A DNA stretch of 64,000 nt, taken from NCBI RefSeq assembly GCF_029589435.1, contig NZ_JARRAG010000002.1, forward strand, positions 806,001-870,000. Reading direction: 5' to 3'. A program made the translations under genes and the position numbers. This document shows positions 26,972 through 35,552 of the stretch, one piece after another (the stretch's first letter is position 1; every line of letters starts with the position of its first letter). This stretch comes from Paludisphaera mucosa. Its GTDB lineage: Bacteria > Planctomycetota > Planctomycetia > Isosphaerales > Isosphaeraceae. The notes under the pieces are model-generated. The model was not told the DNA's origin. It made no database searches and saw only the letters and a program-made list of their open reading frames with translations.

Positions 26972-29900
26972 TCAGAGGTCGTCGGGCTTGGACTCGTCCG
27001 CGGGAGCCTCGACGGGGTCTTCGTAGCGGGGGAGCGGCGGCGCCTCGATGTCTTCGAAGCGGGGGAACGGCGGGGGGGCGTCGTCGTCGTAGCGGCTGTG
27101 GAAGCCGTTCTCCTTGGGGAGCGTCGGCTCGGGCGGCTCCTTCTTCTCGGGCTCGGGCGGGGCCTCGGGCTCGAAGGGGGCCGGGCGGGCGGCGAACTTC
27201 GCCTTGACCTCGGCGGCCCACTCGGGGTCGGGGAGGCTGTAGGGGCGGAACTTCTCGACCCGGTTCTCCTCCTCGCTGTAGAAGAGGGCCCGGTTCTCGC
27301 CGAGCTTGCCGGCGGCCGGCGAGTCGATGACCGTGCTGGAGTCGTTGGCGCTCATCTGGAAGAGGATGCGGAGTTCGAACTCGCGGAGGGCGTTGCGGTC
27401 GAACATCCGGTTCATGTTGTTGACGCTGTCGATCCAGACGATCGTGTGGACGCCGAAGCTCGGGCCCTCGCGGAGGATGTCGCCGAACTGCTTGCCGGGC
27501 GACGGGGCCTTCTCCTCGCCGAAGCTGCTGCTGGAGGAGAAGCCGAAGTCGTCGTCCGACTTGCGAAGCTCGCGGAACCGCTGGAGGTCGTAGATGACCA
27601 GGTAGACCGGCGCCTGGTCGTCGGCGTCGCCCGCGTGGTCGCGGCGGCGGTCGATCTCGCAGGCGATCTCGTTGATCGAGGCCGCCAGGTTGCGCTGGGT
27701 GACGTTGGTCACGTTGTGGGGCAGCCAGTCCTTGAGCTGGCCGAGCTTGCCGGCGAGCCACGAGTCGACCGGCGAGCCGTCGAGCATGTAGAACTTCACG
27801 CCCGTCCGCTTCTTGGGCGGGTGCTGGGCGGCGATGGCGACGCCGGCCATCAGCATCATCGCCAGGGCGGCCTCGCCGTTCTGGCCGATGATCAGCAGGT
27901 TCGAGCCCGACTGGGGGCGGAACACGGCGACCGTCGGGTCCTTGATCGCGATCGCGTCGCCGAGCCAGGCCTGCTCGTAGCGCGGCGACTCGGCGGGCCA
28001 CTCGGCGACCTCGAGGAGCTTGTTGAGCAGCGGGTTCTTGTGGATGTCGGCCGGCAGGTTGCCTTCGAAGACGATCGGCGTGGCCGGGGGCCGATTCTGG
28101 GCCTTGGCCAGGTCGAGCATGTCCTGCAGGTACTCGATGCGGCGCTTGTCGGAGAGCCAGACGACCTGGAACAGGTTGTTGCCCTCGGGCATGCCGTTGG
28201 CGTCGTTGTAGATCGCCTCGCCGGGGCGGGTCAGCAGCCGGGCGGCGCTGTTGTCCTCGCTCAAGATCAGGTGGGCGTCGGCCTCGGAGCATTGCAGGGC
28301 GATGCGGATGGCCATCTGGCCCAGGGTCGCCCGGCCGACCGAGTAGGCGCCGCCGAGCGTCTGCGAGCCCAGGATCACGTGGACGCCGAACGCACGACCC
28401 TGACGGACCAGGCGGTCGAGCAGCAGCGACACCTCCTGCGCGATCTTGTCGTCCTCGACGAAGAACTCCTGGAACTCGTCGACGACGAGCAGGATGCGGG
28501 GCATGACCATGTCGGGCTTGGCCTCGCGGAAGCCCTTCAGGTCCTGGGCGCCGTGGTCGCGGTAGAGGTCGCCGCGGTACTTCAGCTCGGCGTCGAGCCG
28601 CTGGAGCACGCTCAGGCCGAACTCGCGCTCGGACTCGACGGCGATGACCTTGGCGTGCGGCAGCTCCTTCTCGGCGTAGACCTTGAACTCGACGCCCTTC
28701 TTGAAGTCGATCAGGTACAGCTCGAGCTGGTCCGGGCTGTACCGCAGGGCCGCGTTGACGATCAGGGCGTGCAGCAGGGTCGACTTGCCGGAGCCCGTCT
28801 TGCCGGCGACGAGCGCGTGCTGCGAGGTGCCGCGGCCCAGCAGCAGCGGCTGGTACTTGGTGGCCCCGGCGCGGCCGAGGGGGACCTCCATGATCTTGCC
28901 GCTGTCCCAGGTCCAGAACTTGTCCCGGGTCGGGGCGATGAAGTCGAACGGGACCTCGACCTTGTTGGCGTTCTTGGACGCGTCGCCCATGAAGTGCATG
29001 AGCTTGCTGTAGTAGGTCGACTCGGGGAGCGTGTCGAGCGTCAGCGGGAAGCGGCCGAAGTGGTCGTCGCGCCAGCCCATCTTGCCGTCGCGCCAGCTCA
29101 GGTTGATGCAGCTCGCCTCCAGGTCCTTGAGCTGGAGCCCGGCGGGCATGGGGAGCTTCGGGTCGACCGAGATCAGGGCGTAGACGCCGCAGCGGGCGCC
29201 GCTGGCGACGATGCTCAGCAGCCGCCGCGCGGCGGTCTCGTTGAAGTTGCTGGGGAAGTTGGCGACGACCAAAACCCGGAACGGCTCGGCGACCTCGCCG
29301 GCGTGCACGTTGTACGCCTCGATCGACTCGAACTCGTTGCGCAGGTACTTCTGGATGACGTTCTCCATGTGGGCGGAGAGGTCCTCCAGGCGCTGGTCGA
29401 AGTCGCGGGCCTCGGTCCAGATCCGGCTGGTGACGAGCAGTTCCTGGTAGTCGGCCAGGTGCATGAAGGCGGCGAAGTTCTCGCCCAGGCCGACGGGGTC
29501 GAAGATGGTGAACCGGACCTTGCCGGGGGGGATCGAGGTCAGGAACCGGAGCATCAGGCTCTGGAGGAGCCGGTTGGCCTCGGCCCGGCCCTGGTCGCCG
29601 GTCTTGATGAGGACGGAGCTCTGGGTCGGGAACGGGACGAAGGCCGGCAGGTCGAACTCGGTGGGGCCGGCGGCCTTCAGGCGTTCGTCGGTCGGCCGGC
29701 CGTGGGGGAACTCGCCGAGGTCGAACTTGAAGCGGCCGAAGGGCAAGGCGGGGGGAACCTCGTCGGGGGGCTGCCAGCCGTCGACCTCCTTGAGGCCGTC
29801 CCAGGCGAGGAACCGCCGGGCGGACTCGGCGTTGACGTCGTCGGCGATCGCGCCGACGCGGGCCAGGCCGTCGGTCCAGGTCTTGATCAGGTCGGCCCAG

Positions 29901-31162
29901 GCGGCGTCGTAGGCGGCCTTGGTGGCCTCCTTCTCCTTGCGGATCCGGTCCTGGACCGCCTTGGTCTCCTGCTCGTGCTTCTCCTTGCGGGCCTGGATCT
30001 TGGGGGGGTAGTGGCCCTCGGCCTTCTTGAGGTCGTCGTCGCGCTTCCGCTTGATCTCGGCGAGGCGGGCGGGATACGCGACGTCGGCCTCGCCGAGCGC
30101 CTTGCCCATGCGGGCCTCGGCCTCGGCGACGCGGACCATCATCTTCTCCTCGGCGGTCCGGTAGTTCTCCTCGCGGCGCTCGTCGGCCTGCTTCTGGCGG
30201 GCCTCGGTGTCGGTCTTGATCCAATCCTTGGCCTCTTCCTGGAGCCGGGCGCCCTCCTCCAGGTAGGCCTTCAGCGGGTAGTAGTGCCGCGAGACGGCCG
30301 GCTGGGCGGCCTTCCTGAGCATCACGAAGGCCGCCGCGCCGGAGGCCGCCGCGACCGCGACCGCCGCGACGCCCGCCACGGTCGGGTTGCCGGTCGCGAA
30401 CCACCCGCCGGCGCCCGCCGCCGCGCCCAGGAGCAGGAAGGGCCAGATGAAGTTCGAGATCTTCAGGAAGTTGGGGAGCTTGAGCGACTCGAGGGCGAGC
30501 AGCTCCTCGTCGATCTTGCGGACGACCTCCTGGAGCAGGTCGAGCTTGGTCGGGTCGCCCTTGGGCTCGGGGGGGGCGAGCAGCTCGGCGCCGTCCTCGG
30601 TGGGGGCCTCGGCGGGGGGCGGGGGCTTGACGGTCGTCGTCGGCTCGACGGCGATCTCGGCCCCGGCGAGCCGGGCGGAGCGGCCCAGCACGGGCTCGGA
30701 GACGTCTTGCAGGTGCTCCAGGTCGCGGCGCGACGCCGCCAGGGCGTCGTCCAGCGACTTCCGGCGCTTGATGGTGTTGTCGCGGGCGGCCTCGTACATC
30801 GCCAGCGACTGCCAGCGCGACTCGTCGCTGGCCTTCTTCGACTTGGCCCGCTCGGACTTGAACTGGGCCTCGATCTTCTGCTTGACCTGGGCGTACTCGG
30901 CCTCGGTCGCCTGGGTGTCGGCCTGGGCCTTGCGCACGATGGCGGCGCGGACCTTGTCGTACTCGGACTGGAGGGCCTCGCTCTCGGCCTTGTACCGGGC
31001 CGCGAGCTCCTGCGCGGCCTGGCGGTGCTCCTGCTCCTCGCGGTCGCGGCGGCGCTTGAAGTTCTGCTCGACCTCGGTCTCGACCTTGGCCCGTTGGGCG
31101 ATCAGGCCCTCCAGGTCGGTCAGCGCGGCGACTTCTTTCTGGACCAGCGGTGACTCGGGCAT
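26972..31162 (-). CDS. FtsK/SpoIIIE (EssC/EccC-like) ATPase of a type VII-like secretion module
   Basis: A 1396-residue membrane-anchored ATPase. Residues 1-170 are coiled coil. Two transmembrane helices lie at about 233-287 (FIWPFLLLGAAAGAGGWFA and a second Ala/Val-rich helix). A further coiled coil spans about 290-440. Three FtsK-like modules follow. The first (about 480-720) has no Walker A. The second has VAGKTGSGKSTLLHALI at about 785 and Walker B RILLVVDEFQEFF at about 893. The third (from about 1085) has only a relic (LLIIGQNGEAALAMM). The C-terminus is an acidic/Pro-rich tail. Three tandem modules are the hallmark of EccC/EssC motors, which thread WXG100-type substrates across the membrane. 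It lies downstream of three small helical genes. No FHA domain is present, unlike EssC. Confidence 0.85.
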   Translation of the reverse strand: MPESPLVQKEVAALTDLEGLIAQRAKVETEVEQNFKRRRDREEQEHRQAAQELAARYKAESEALQSEYDKVRAAIVRKAQADTQATEAEYAQVKQKIEAQFKSERAKSKKASDESRWQSLAMYEAARDNTIKRRKSLDDALAASRRDLEHLQDVSEPVLGRSARLAGAEIAVEPTTTVKPPPPAEAPTEDGAELLAPPEPKGDPTKLDLLQEVVRKIDEELLALESLKLPNFLKISNFIWPFLLLGAAAGAGGWFATGNPTVAGVAAVAVAAASGAAAFVMLRKAAQPAVSRHYYPLKAYLEEGARLQEEAKDWIKTDTEARQKQADERREENYRTAEEKMMVRVAEAEARMGKALGEADVAYPARLAEIKRKRDDDLKKAEGHYPPKIQARKEKHEQETKAVQDRIRKEKEATKAAYDAAWADLIKTWTDGLARVGAIADDVNAESARRFLAWDGLKEVDGWQPPDEVPPALPFGRFKFDLGEFPHGRPTDERLKAAGPTEFDLPAFVPFPTQSSVLIKTGDQGRAEANRLLQSLMLRFLTSIPPGKVRFTIFDPVGLGENFAAFMHLADYQELLVTSRIWTEARDFDQRLEDLSAHMENVIQKYLRNEFESIEAYNVHAGEVAEPFRVLVVANFPSNFNETAARRLLSIVASGARCGVYALISVDPKLPMPAGLQLKDLEASCINLSWRDGKMGWRDDHFGRFPLTLDTLPESTYYSKLMHFMGDASKNANKVEVPFDFIAPTRDKFWTWDSGKIMEVPLGRAGATKYQPLLLGRGTSQHALVAGKTGSGKSTLLHALIVNAALRYSPDQLELYLIDFKKGVEFKVYAEKELPHAKVIAVESEREFGLSVLQRLDAELKYRGDLYRDHGAQDLKGFREAKPDMVMPRILLVVDEFQEFFVEDDKIAQEVSLLLDRLVRQGRAFGVHVILGSQTLGGAYSVGRATLGQMAIRIALQCSEADAHLILSEDNSAARLLTRPGEAIYNDANGMPEGNNLFQVVWLSDKRRIEYLQDMLDLAKAQNRPPATPIVFEGNLPADIHKNPLLNKLLEVAEWPAESPRYEQAWLGDAIAIKDPTVAVFRPQSGSNLLIIGQNGEAALAMMLMAGVAIAAQHPPKKRTGVKFYMLDGSPVDSWLAGKLGQLKDWLPHNVTNVTQRNLAASINEIACEIDRRRDHAGDADDQAPVYLVIYDLQRFRELRKSDDDFGFSSSSSFGEEKAPSPGKQFGDILREGPSFGVHTIVWIDSVNNMNRMFDRNALREFELRILFQMSANDSSTVIDSPAAGKLGENRALFYSEEENRVEKFRPYSLPDPEWAAEVKAKFAARPAPFEPEAPPEPEKKEPPEPTLPKENGFHSRYDDDAPPPFPRFEDIEAPPLPRYEDPVEAPADESKPDDL

Positions 31163-31239
31163 TTTCGCGATATCCGATAGTCAGGGTGAGCAGGATCGAG
31201 CGATGCGGGTCGCGGGGTGCGGGGCCGTGCCGGAGCCGG

Positions 31240-31455
31240 TCAGCCGTTCTCCTCAAGGGCCTTGCGGATCTTCGTCAGGGATTCCGAGAGCTTGTCCATG
31301 CCGACCATGGTCCGCTTGACCAGGCCCTCGACGGGCGCGATGTGGTTCTTCTCGTAATCCCGGGCGACCTGGTCGGCCCAGGCGTCGGTGGTCACGGCCC
31401 ATTTTTCGCGCAGGTCCCTCAGCGCGTGCTGGATGCGGGCGGAATGGCTGCTCAT
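31240..31455 (-). CDS. WXG100-like small helical protein (W-x-D variant)
   Basis: A 71-residue, wholly helical protein with a central WADQVARDYEKNH segment. The Trp-x-Asp stands where WXG100 (Esx) proteins have Trp-x-Gly at the helix turn, and is followed by an aromatic six residues on. Its ATG overlaps the TGA of the preceding 248-residue gene (ATGA), and the FtsK-like ATPase gene starts 77 bases downstream. I infer a secreted or structural partner of the ATPase. It is short for the WXG100 family (about 100 residues), and a general coiled-coil protein is the alternative. Confidence 0.75.
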   Translation of the reverse strand: MSSHSARIQHALRDLREKWAVTTDAWADQVARDYEKNHIAPVEGLVKRTMVGMDKLSESLTKIRKALEENG

Positions 31456-32198
31456 GGCGGAGGCCTCCTCCCGGCCGCGGCGGCGGTCGGTCCGGGTCGA
31501 TCGATCGACCCAGGGGTGCGTTCAGACGGGTTCGGGACGGGGACGGGGACGGAATCGGCCTCAGCGGTCGGCGGCGGCCTCGGCCGGCTGGGCGGGGGCG
31601 GACTCGGCCGGGGCGGCTCCGGCGGCCTCGGCCGCGGGGGCCGCGGGCCGGCGGCGCTCACGCCCTCGGCCGACCGGGCGGAGCTGCCCAGGGGGGCGTC
31701 GCGGGCGGTGGTCGGGGCCTGCAGCGCCAGGTAGTCTTCCAGGGAGCGGACCATCTTCTCCAGGGTCCCCAGCGACCGCTCGAAGCCGCCGGAGAGGTGG
31801 TCGCCCAGGGGCGAGGCGCACGACTTGTACTCGGCGATCTCGTGGTGCAGCACCGGGATCAGCTTCTTGACGAGCGCCAGCTTCTCCTCGGCCACCCGCA
31901 GCTTTTGCATGGCGATCCGGAGGTTCTCCTTCTGCTCGGTGTCGGAGATCGAGCTGTTGCCCTTGGCGGCGATCTGCCGCTTGGCCAGCTCGGAGCGGGC
32001 GTTCATGACCGCTTCCGACCGCTTCTTGATCTGCATCTGCCAGTAGCCGAGCTGGTCGCGCTCCAGGAAGTCGCGCATCCGGCGCAACTCCATGTCGACC
32101 CCGGAGAGGGCGCCGCGCGCCTCCTCGACGAACTTGATCATCGAGCCCTTGAAGTCCCTCAGGGCTTGGACCGACAAGACTCGGGCGTCCTGGCTCAT
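31452..32198 (-). CDS. Helical protein with Pro-rich tail, secretion-module component
   Basis: A 248-residue protein. Residues 1-165 are helical coiled coil (MELRRMRDFLERDQLGYW; LRIAMQKLRVAEEKLALVKK). Residues 175-248 are a disordered Pro/Arg-rich tail. The start is MSQDARVLS. The frame is open farther upstream but overruns the intergenic region. It lies 113 bases after the 90-residue WXG100-like gene and overlaps the 71-residue gene. Its shape (long helical hairpin and flexible tail) recalls LXG or EspB-like substrates of type VII systems. That comparison is structural inference only. Confidence 0.75.
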   Translation of the reverse strand: MSQDARVLSVQALRDFKGSMIKFVEEARGALSGVDMELRRMRDFLERDQLGYWQMQIKKRSEAVMNARSELAKRQIAAKGNSSISDTEQKENLRIAMQKLRVAEEKLALVKKLIPVLHHEIAEYKSCASPLGDHLSGGFERSLGTLEKMVRSLEDYLALQAPTTARDAPLGSSARSAEGVSAAGPRPPRPRPPEPPRPSPPPPSRPRPPPTAEADSVPVPVPNPSERTPGSIDRPGPTAAAAGRRPPP

Positions 32199-32311
32199 GG
32201 TGCTGGGTCCTGCTGGGCGGGTCTGGGGTCCGGGACGCCGGGCGGCCGACGCCCGCGAGATGGCGGGGAGGGGCCTCCGGCCGGCGGCCGGCGGCCCCCT
32301 TCGGCCCGACC

Positions 32312-32584
32312 TCAACGCTGCTGGAGATACTCTTCGAGCCGTTCGGCCTTGCGGAGCAGGAACGGGATGTGCTGATTCGTGGTGTCGACGAACCGCTTGA
32401 CGACCGTCAGCGTCTGGTCGAACTCCTCGACGAACTTGTCGTGCTCGCGGTCCCGCCAGGTCTGGCCCAGGCCGGAAACCTGCCCGTGGATCACGGTGAG
32501 CTGGTTCAAGAGGTCGTTGTTGAACTGCTTCAACCGCGCGGCGAAGCGGCGGATCTCCTCGGGATTTGCGATGGCTTGGGCCAT
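32312..32584 (-). CDS. WXG100-like small helical protein (W-x-D variant), first gene of operon
   Basis: A 90-residue helical-hairpin protein. It matches the WXG100 layout: helix 1 (PEEIRRFAARLKQFNNDLLN), a turn with GLGQTWRDREHDKFVEEF near residue 43, and helix 2 to the C-terminus (ERLEEYLQQR). The turn reads W-R-D rather than W-x-G. The start is the ATG of MAQAIANP with GAGG seven bases upstream. It is the promoter-proximal gene of the FtsK-like operon, as esxA-type genes often are. I expect it to be exported or to pair with the ATPase. Confidence 0.8.
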   Translation of the reverse strand: MAQAIANPEEIRRFAARLKQFNNDLLNQLTVIHGQVSGLGQTWRDREHDKFVEEFDQTLTVVKRFVDTTNQHIPFLLRKAERLEEYLQQR

Positions 32585-33138
32585 ACCGGGACCTCGTTTC
32601 AGCCTGGGGTTCGGATTCGTCACGCGGGACGGTCGCCGCGACGGGACGCGTCGCCTGAGATTTGTCGTATTTTATGGTATACGGACTGATAGGGGGCTGT
32701 AAAGCCTTGCGTCGCGCCGCCGGGCGCCGTCCATTATGGGGGGATCGCGGGAGGGATTTCCACCGGCAGGCCCCCCCGAAAGCGCATCGTGCGGAGGCGG
32801 AAACGGACGCGTCGATCGGAATATCGCTCCATCCCCCCGGCTCGACGCCGGATGCCGGGCCCTCGGGCGGGGATGGCCTCAGGCTCGACGTGCGCGACCT
32901 TCCCGCCTCCAGCCCGCCGGGGCTCGGACGCGACCGAGGACCCCGCCGGCGCGGCGAGCCGGGCGCCGCCGCGGCCGGCGTTTTCGGCTCCGTGTGAAGA
33001 TAACGTTGGGCTTCCGTAAATAGTCGTAGGGCGTATTGAATCCGCCGCGCCCTGCGACGACGATGCTTGGGCGCCGATCGCGGCGGGCCGTGGTCGAGAT
33101 CGGCCGCCGCCGCTTCGTACGCGCCCGGGGGCTCCCGT
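32585..33138. other. Divergent intergenic region between secretion module and oxidoreductase operon
   Basis: 554 bases without a convincing gene. It holds a candidate minus-strand promoter near 32.68 kb and, at about 32995-33040, a relatively AT-rich stretch just before the GMC operon that may hold its promoter. The middle is GC-rich and has only spurious open frames. Confidence 0.6.
32676..32703 (-). promoter_or_regulatory. Candidate promoter of the secretion-like operon
   Basis: On the minus strand, TTTACA (32698-32703), a 16-base spacer and TATACC (32676-32681) lie 92 bases before the first WXG100-like gene, in the only AT-rich patch of this region. Confidence 0.4.
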
Positions 33139-34635
33139 TTGCAATACGATTTCGACGTGATCGTCGTGGGAGGCGGGGCCGGTGGGGGTGCGTTCGCTTA
33201 CGCGTGCGCCCGGGCCGGGAAGTCCGTCCTGTTGCTCGAGCGGGGCGACCGCCGGTTCGCCGGGGCGGGGGCGCAGGACGAGAAGGCCACCCTGATGGAC
33301 AAGGGGCCCTTCGACGACCGCGAGGTGGACGTCAACGGCACGCCCCGACGCCTCTACATGGGCGGCATCCTCGGGGGGGGCACGAGCGTCTACGGCGGGG
33401 CGCTCCTGCGTCCCAGCGACCAGGATTTCCAGCCGGGTCGCTACTACGGCCGGCGGATCCCCCGGGCGATCTGGGATTGGCCCATCTCCTACGGCGACCT
33501 CGAGCCGTATTACGACGAGGCGGAGCGCCTCTACGGGGTCGCCGGCTGCGCGGACGACGACTTCGGCCCGCTGGGCAAGCCGGCCGGAGGCTTCGGCGGC
33601 GAGCCGCTGCCGCTGCACCCCCTCAACGAGCGGATCGTGGCCGCCAATCGCAGACGCGGGCTGAGGCCGTTCCGCCTGCCGCTCGCCATCGACGGCTCGC
33701 GCTGCCTCCGCTGCGGCGTCTGCGCGGGATACGTCTGCCCCACCGGCGCGCGCGGCTCCTCGGTCGCGCTGCTGGAGTCGGCGGTCGCCCGGGGGCACTC
33801 GCTCCAGGTCCGGACCCAGGTCGAGGCGGAGCGCCTGGTCAAGGAGCCCGGCACCGGCTCGACCCTGCTCGCCGTGATCGACCGGACCACGGGGCGTCGC
33901 CTGCATTACCGGGCCCGCCGCTACGCGCTGGCCGCCGGGGCCATCGGCTCGCCGCTGCTCCTGGAGCGCTCCGGGGCGGTCCACCCGCTGATCGGCCGGA
34001 ACTACATGCTCCACATCGCCGCGATCGTCGCCGGGGTCTTCCCGCAGGCGACCGACGCGGGCTCCTCGTTCGTCAAGCAGCTCGGCTTCACCGACTACTA
34101 TTTCGGGACCAAGAGGCATCGCCACAAGATGGGGATCGTGCAGTCGCTCCCCGTGCCGGGGCCGCTGATGACGGCGAAGGTCGCCCCGTTCCTCCCCGCG
34201 CCCGTCCGCCAGTTCCTGCGCGAGCGGGTCTTGCCGATGGCGGGGATGATCGAGGACCTGCCGGACCCGGCCAACCGGGTGACCCTGGGCCCGGACGGCG
34301 GGCTCCGGCTGACGCACCGCTACTCCCGATACGACCGCATGCGGCGGCGGCGCATGGCCCCCGCCGTCGCGCGGATCCTCAAGAGGGCGGGGGCGGTCTA
34401 CTGCATCTCGCGCGGCTACTCGGCCCACGACCACGTCGCGCACCAGTGCGGCACCCTGCGGTTCGGGGCCGATCCCGCGCACGCGGTGCTCGACCCGGAC
34501 TGCCGGATGCACTCCGACCCGTCCGTGTTCGTGGTGGACGGCAGCTTCATGCCGACCTCGCTGGGGGTGGGCCCCGGGCTCACGATCATGGCCAACGCCT
34601 TGCGGGTGGCGGCCAAGGTGACGGCCGAGCTATGA
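33139..34635 (+). CDS. GMC-type FAD oxidoreductase
   Basis: A glucose-methanol-choline family flavoprotein of 498 residues from the TTG used here; a TTG 24 codons earlier is possible. The dinucleotide-binding motif is FDVIVVGGGAGGGAFAYA. The family loop LYMGGILGGGTSVYGG follows. A CLRCGVCAGYVCPTGA cluster at about residue 190 is ferredoxin-like, with four Cys, as in gluconate/polyol dehydrogenase-type GMC members. The C-terminal HQCGTLRFG and VVDGSFMPTSLGVGPGLTIMANA complete the GMC fold. It probably oxidises an alcohol group. It is the first gene of a five-gene overlapping operon whose second gene is a phosphatidylserine decarboxylase. Confidence 0.88.
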   Translation: MQYDFDVIVVGGGAGGGAFAYACARAGKSVLLLERGDRRFAGAGAQDEKATLMDKGPFDDREVDVNGTPRRLYMGGILGGGTSVYGGALLRPSDQDFQPGRYYGRRIPRAIWDWPISYGDLEPYYDEAERLYGVAGCADDDFGPLGKPAGGFGGEPLPLHPLNERIVAANRRRGLRPFRLPLAIDGSRCLRCGVCAGYVCPTGARGSSVALLESAVARGHSLQVRTQVEAERLVKEPGTGSTLLAVIDRTTGRRLHYRARRYALAAGAIGSPLLLERSGAVHPLIGRNYMLHIAAIVAGVFPQATDAGSSFVKQLGFTDYYFGTKRHRHKMGIVQSLPVPGPLMTAKVAPFLPAPVRQFLRERVLPMAGMIEDLPDPANRVTLGPDGGLRLTHRYSRYDRMRRRRMAPAVARILKRAGAVYCISRGYSAHDHVAHQCGTLRFGADPAHAVLDPDCRMHSDPSVFVVDGSFMPTSLGVGPGLTIMANALRVAAKVTAEL

Positions 34636-35552
34636 GCGACGTCGGCCCGCCGCCCCCAGGCCCTTCCCGATGGTCGATCCGTCGCGAGCAGTTCCGGCAG
34701 GCCCGCCGGATCCACGGGGGGCTGCCGCGCCTGGCCCTGGCCGTCGCCGCGGTCCGGATGTCCCGGCTGCCGATCCCCTCGCGACGGCTCCGGCTGCGGC
34801 TCTTCCGGGACGCCTACGCGCGGCTCTACCCGCCGGGCCTGGACGAGGGCGAGGCGGAACGGCCCCTCGACGAGTATCGCTCGTTCAACGCCCTGTTCAC
34901 CCGGGGCCTGAGGCCCGAGCGCCGGCCCGTCCCCGCCGGGACGCCGGAGTGGCTCTCCCCCTGCGACGGCACGGTCCAGGACGTCGGCCGCGTCGAGCGG
35001 GGGCGGATCCTGACCGTCAAGGGGATCGCCTATTCGGCGGCCTCGCTGCTCGCGTGCGACGACCTCGGCGCGTTCGAGGGGGGGCGGTTCGCGATCGTCT
35101 TCCTATCGCCGATCGACTGCCACCGGGTCTTCAGCCCGATGGACGGGCGGGTCGACGCGATGACGCACGTCCCCGGCTCGCGGCTGCTGGTCCATCCCCC
35201 CTTCCAGCGGCCCGAGTTCCCCGTGTACACCCTGAACGAGCGGATGATCTTCCGGCTCTCCGGCCCCGAGGGCTCGTGCGCCGTCGTCATGGTCGCGGGC
35301 TGGGGCGTCGGGGACGTGACGTCGCCGCTCGCGCCCACGTTCCGCCCGAGACGACGTCGGATCGACTCGCACCGATGGGATTCCCCGGCCCCCGTGGGGC
35401 GGGGCGAATGGATCGGGACCTTCGGGCTCGGCTCGACGGTCGTCCTCATCACCTCGGCGACGCCCTCGGCGACGCCCCTGGTCTCCCCTGACGATAAGGT
35501 CCGCTATGGGCAGCCCCTCTTCCGGTTCGACCACGCCGCCGGCCCCCGTTGA
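34632..35552 (+). CDS. psd: Phosphatidylserine decarboxylase
   Basis: A 306-residue PSD proenzyme, expected to self-cleave to a pyruvoyl enzyme. The cleavage motif LGST is present in TFGLGSTVVLI at about residue 266. The Asp-His-Ser triad is visible in SPCDGTVQDV (Asp, about 110) and SPIDCHRVF (His, about 161). DEYRSFNALFTRGLRPERRP is typical of the bacterial membrane-bound (PSD-B) class. ATGA overlaps with the GMC gene upstream, and the next gene starts 47 bases before its stop. No phosphatidylserine synthase gene is present. In this operon it may act on a special aminolipid. Confidence 0.92.
   Translation: MSDVGPPPPGPSRWSIRREQFRQARRIHGGLPRLALAVAAVRMSRLPIPSRRLRLRLFRDAYARLYPPGLDEGEAERPLDEYRSFNALFTRGLRPERRPVPAGTPEWLSPCDGTVQDVGRVERGRILTVKGIAYSAASLLACDDLGAFEGGRFAIVFLSPIDCHRVFSPMDGRVDAMTHVPGSRLLVHPPFQRPEFPVYTLNERMIFRLSGPEGSCAVVMVAGWGVGDVTSPLAPTFRPRRRRIDSHRWDSPAPVGRGEWIGTFGLGSTVVLITSATPSATPLVSPDDKVRYGQPLFRFDHAAGPR

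Noticed and set aside
26042-31153. A 1703-codon open frame on the plus strand opposite the FtsK-like gene.
   Set aside because: It is the antisense shadow of the ATPase gene in high-GC DNA. Its composition is Leu/Gly/Val/Asp/Arg-rich low complexity with no domain, and the minus-strand protein has clear motifs.
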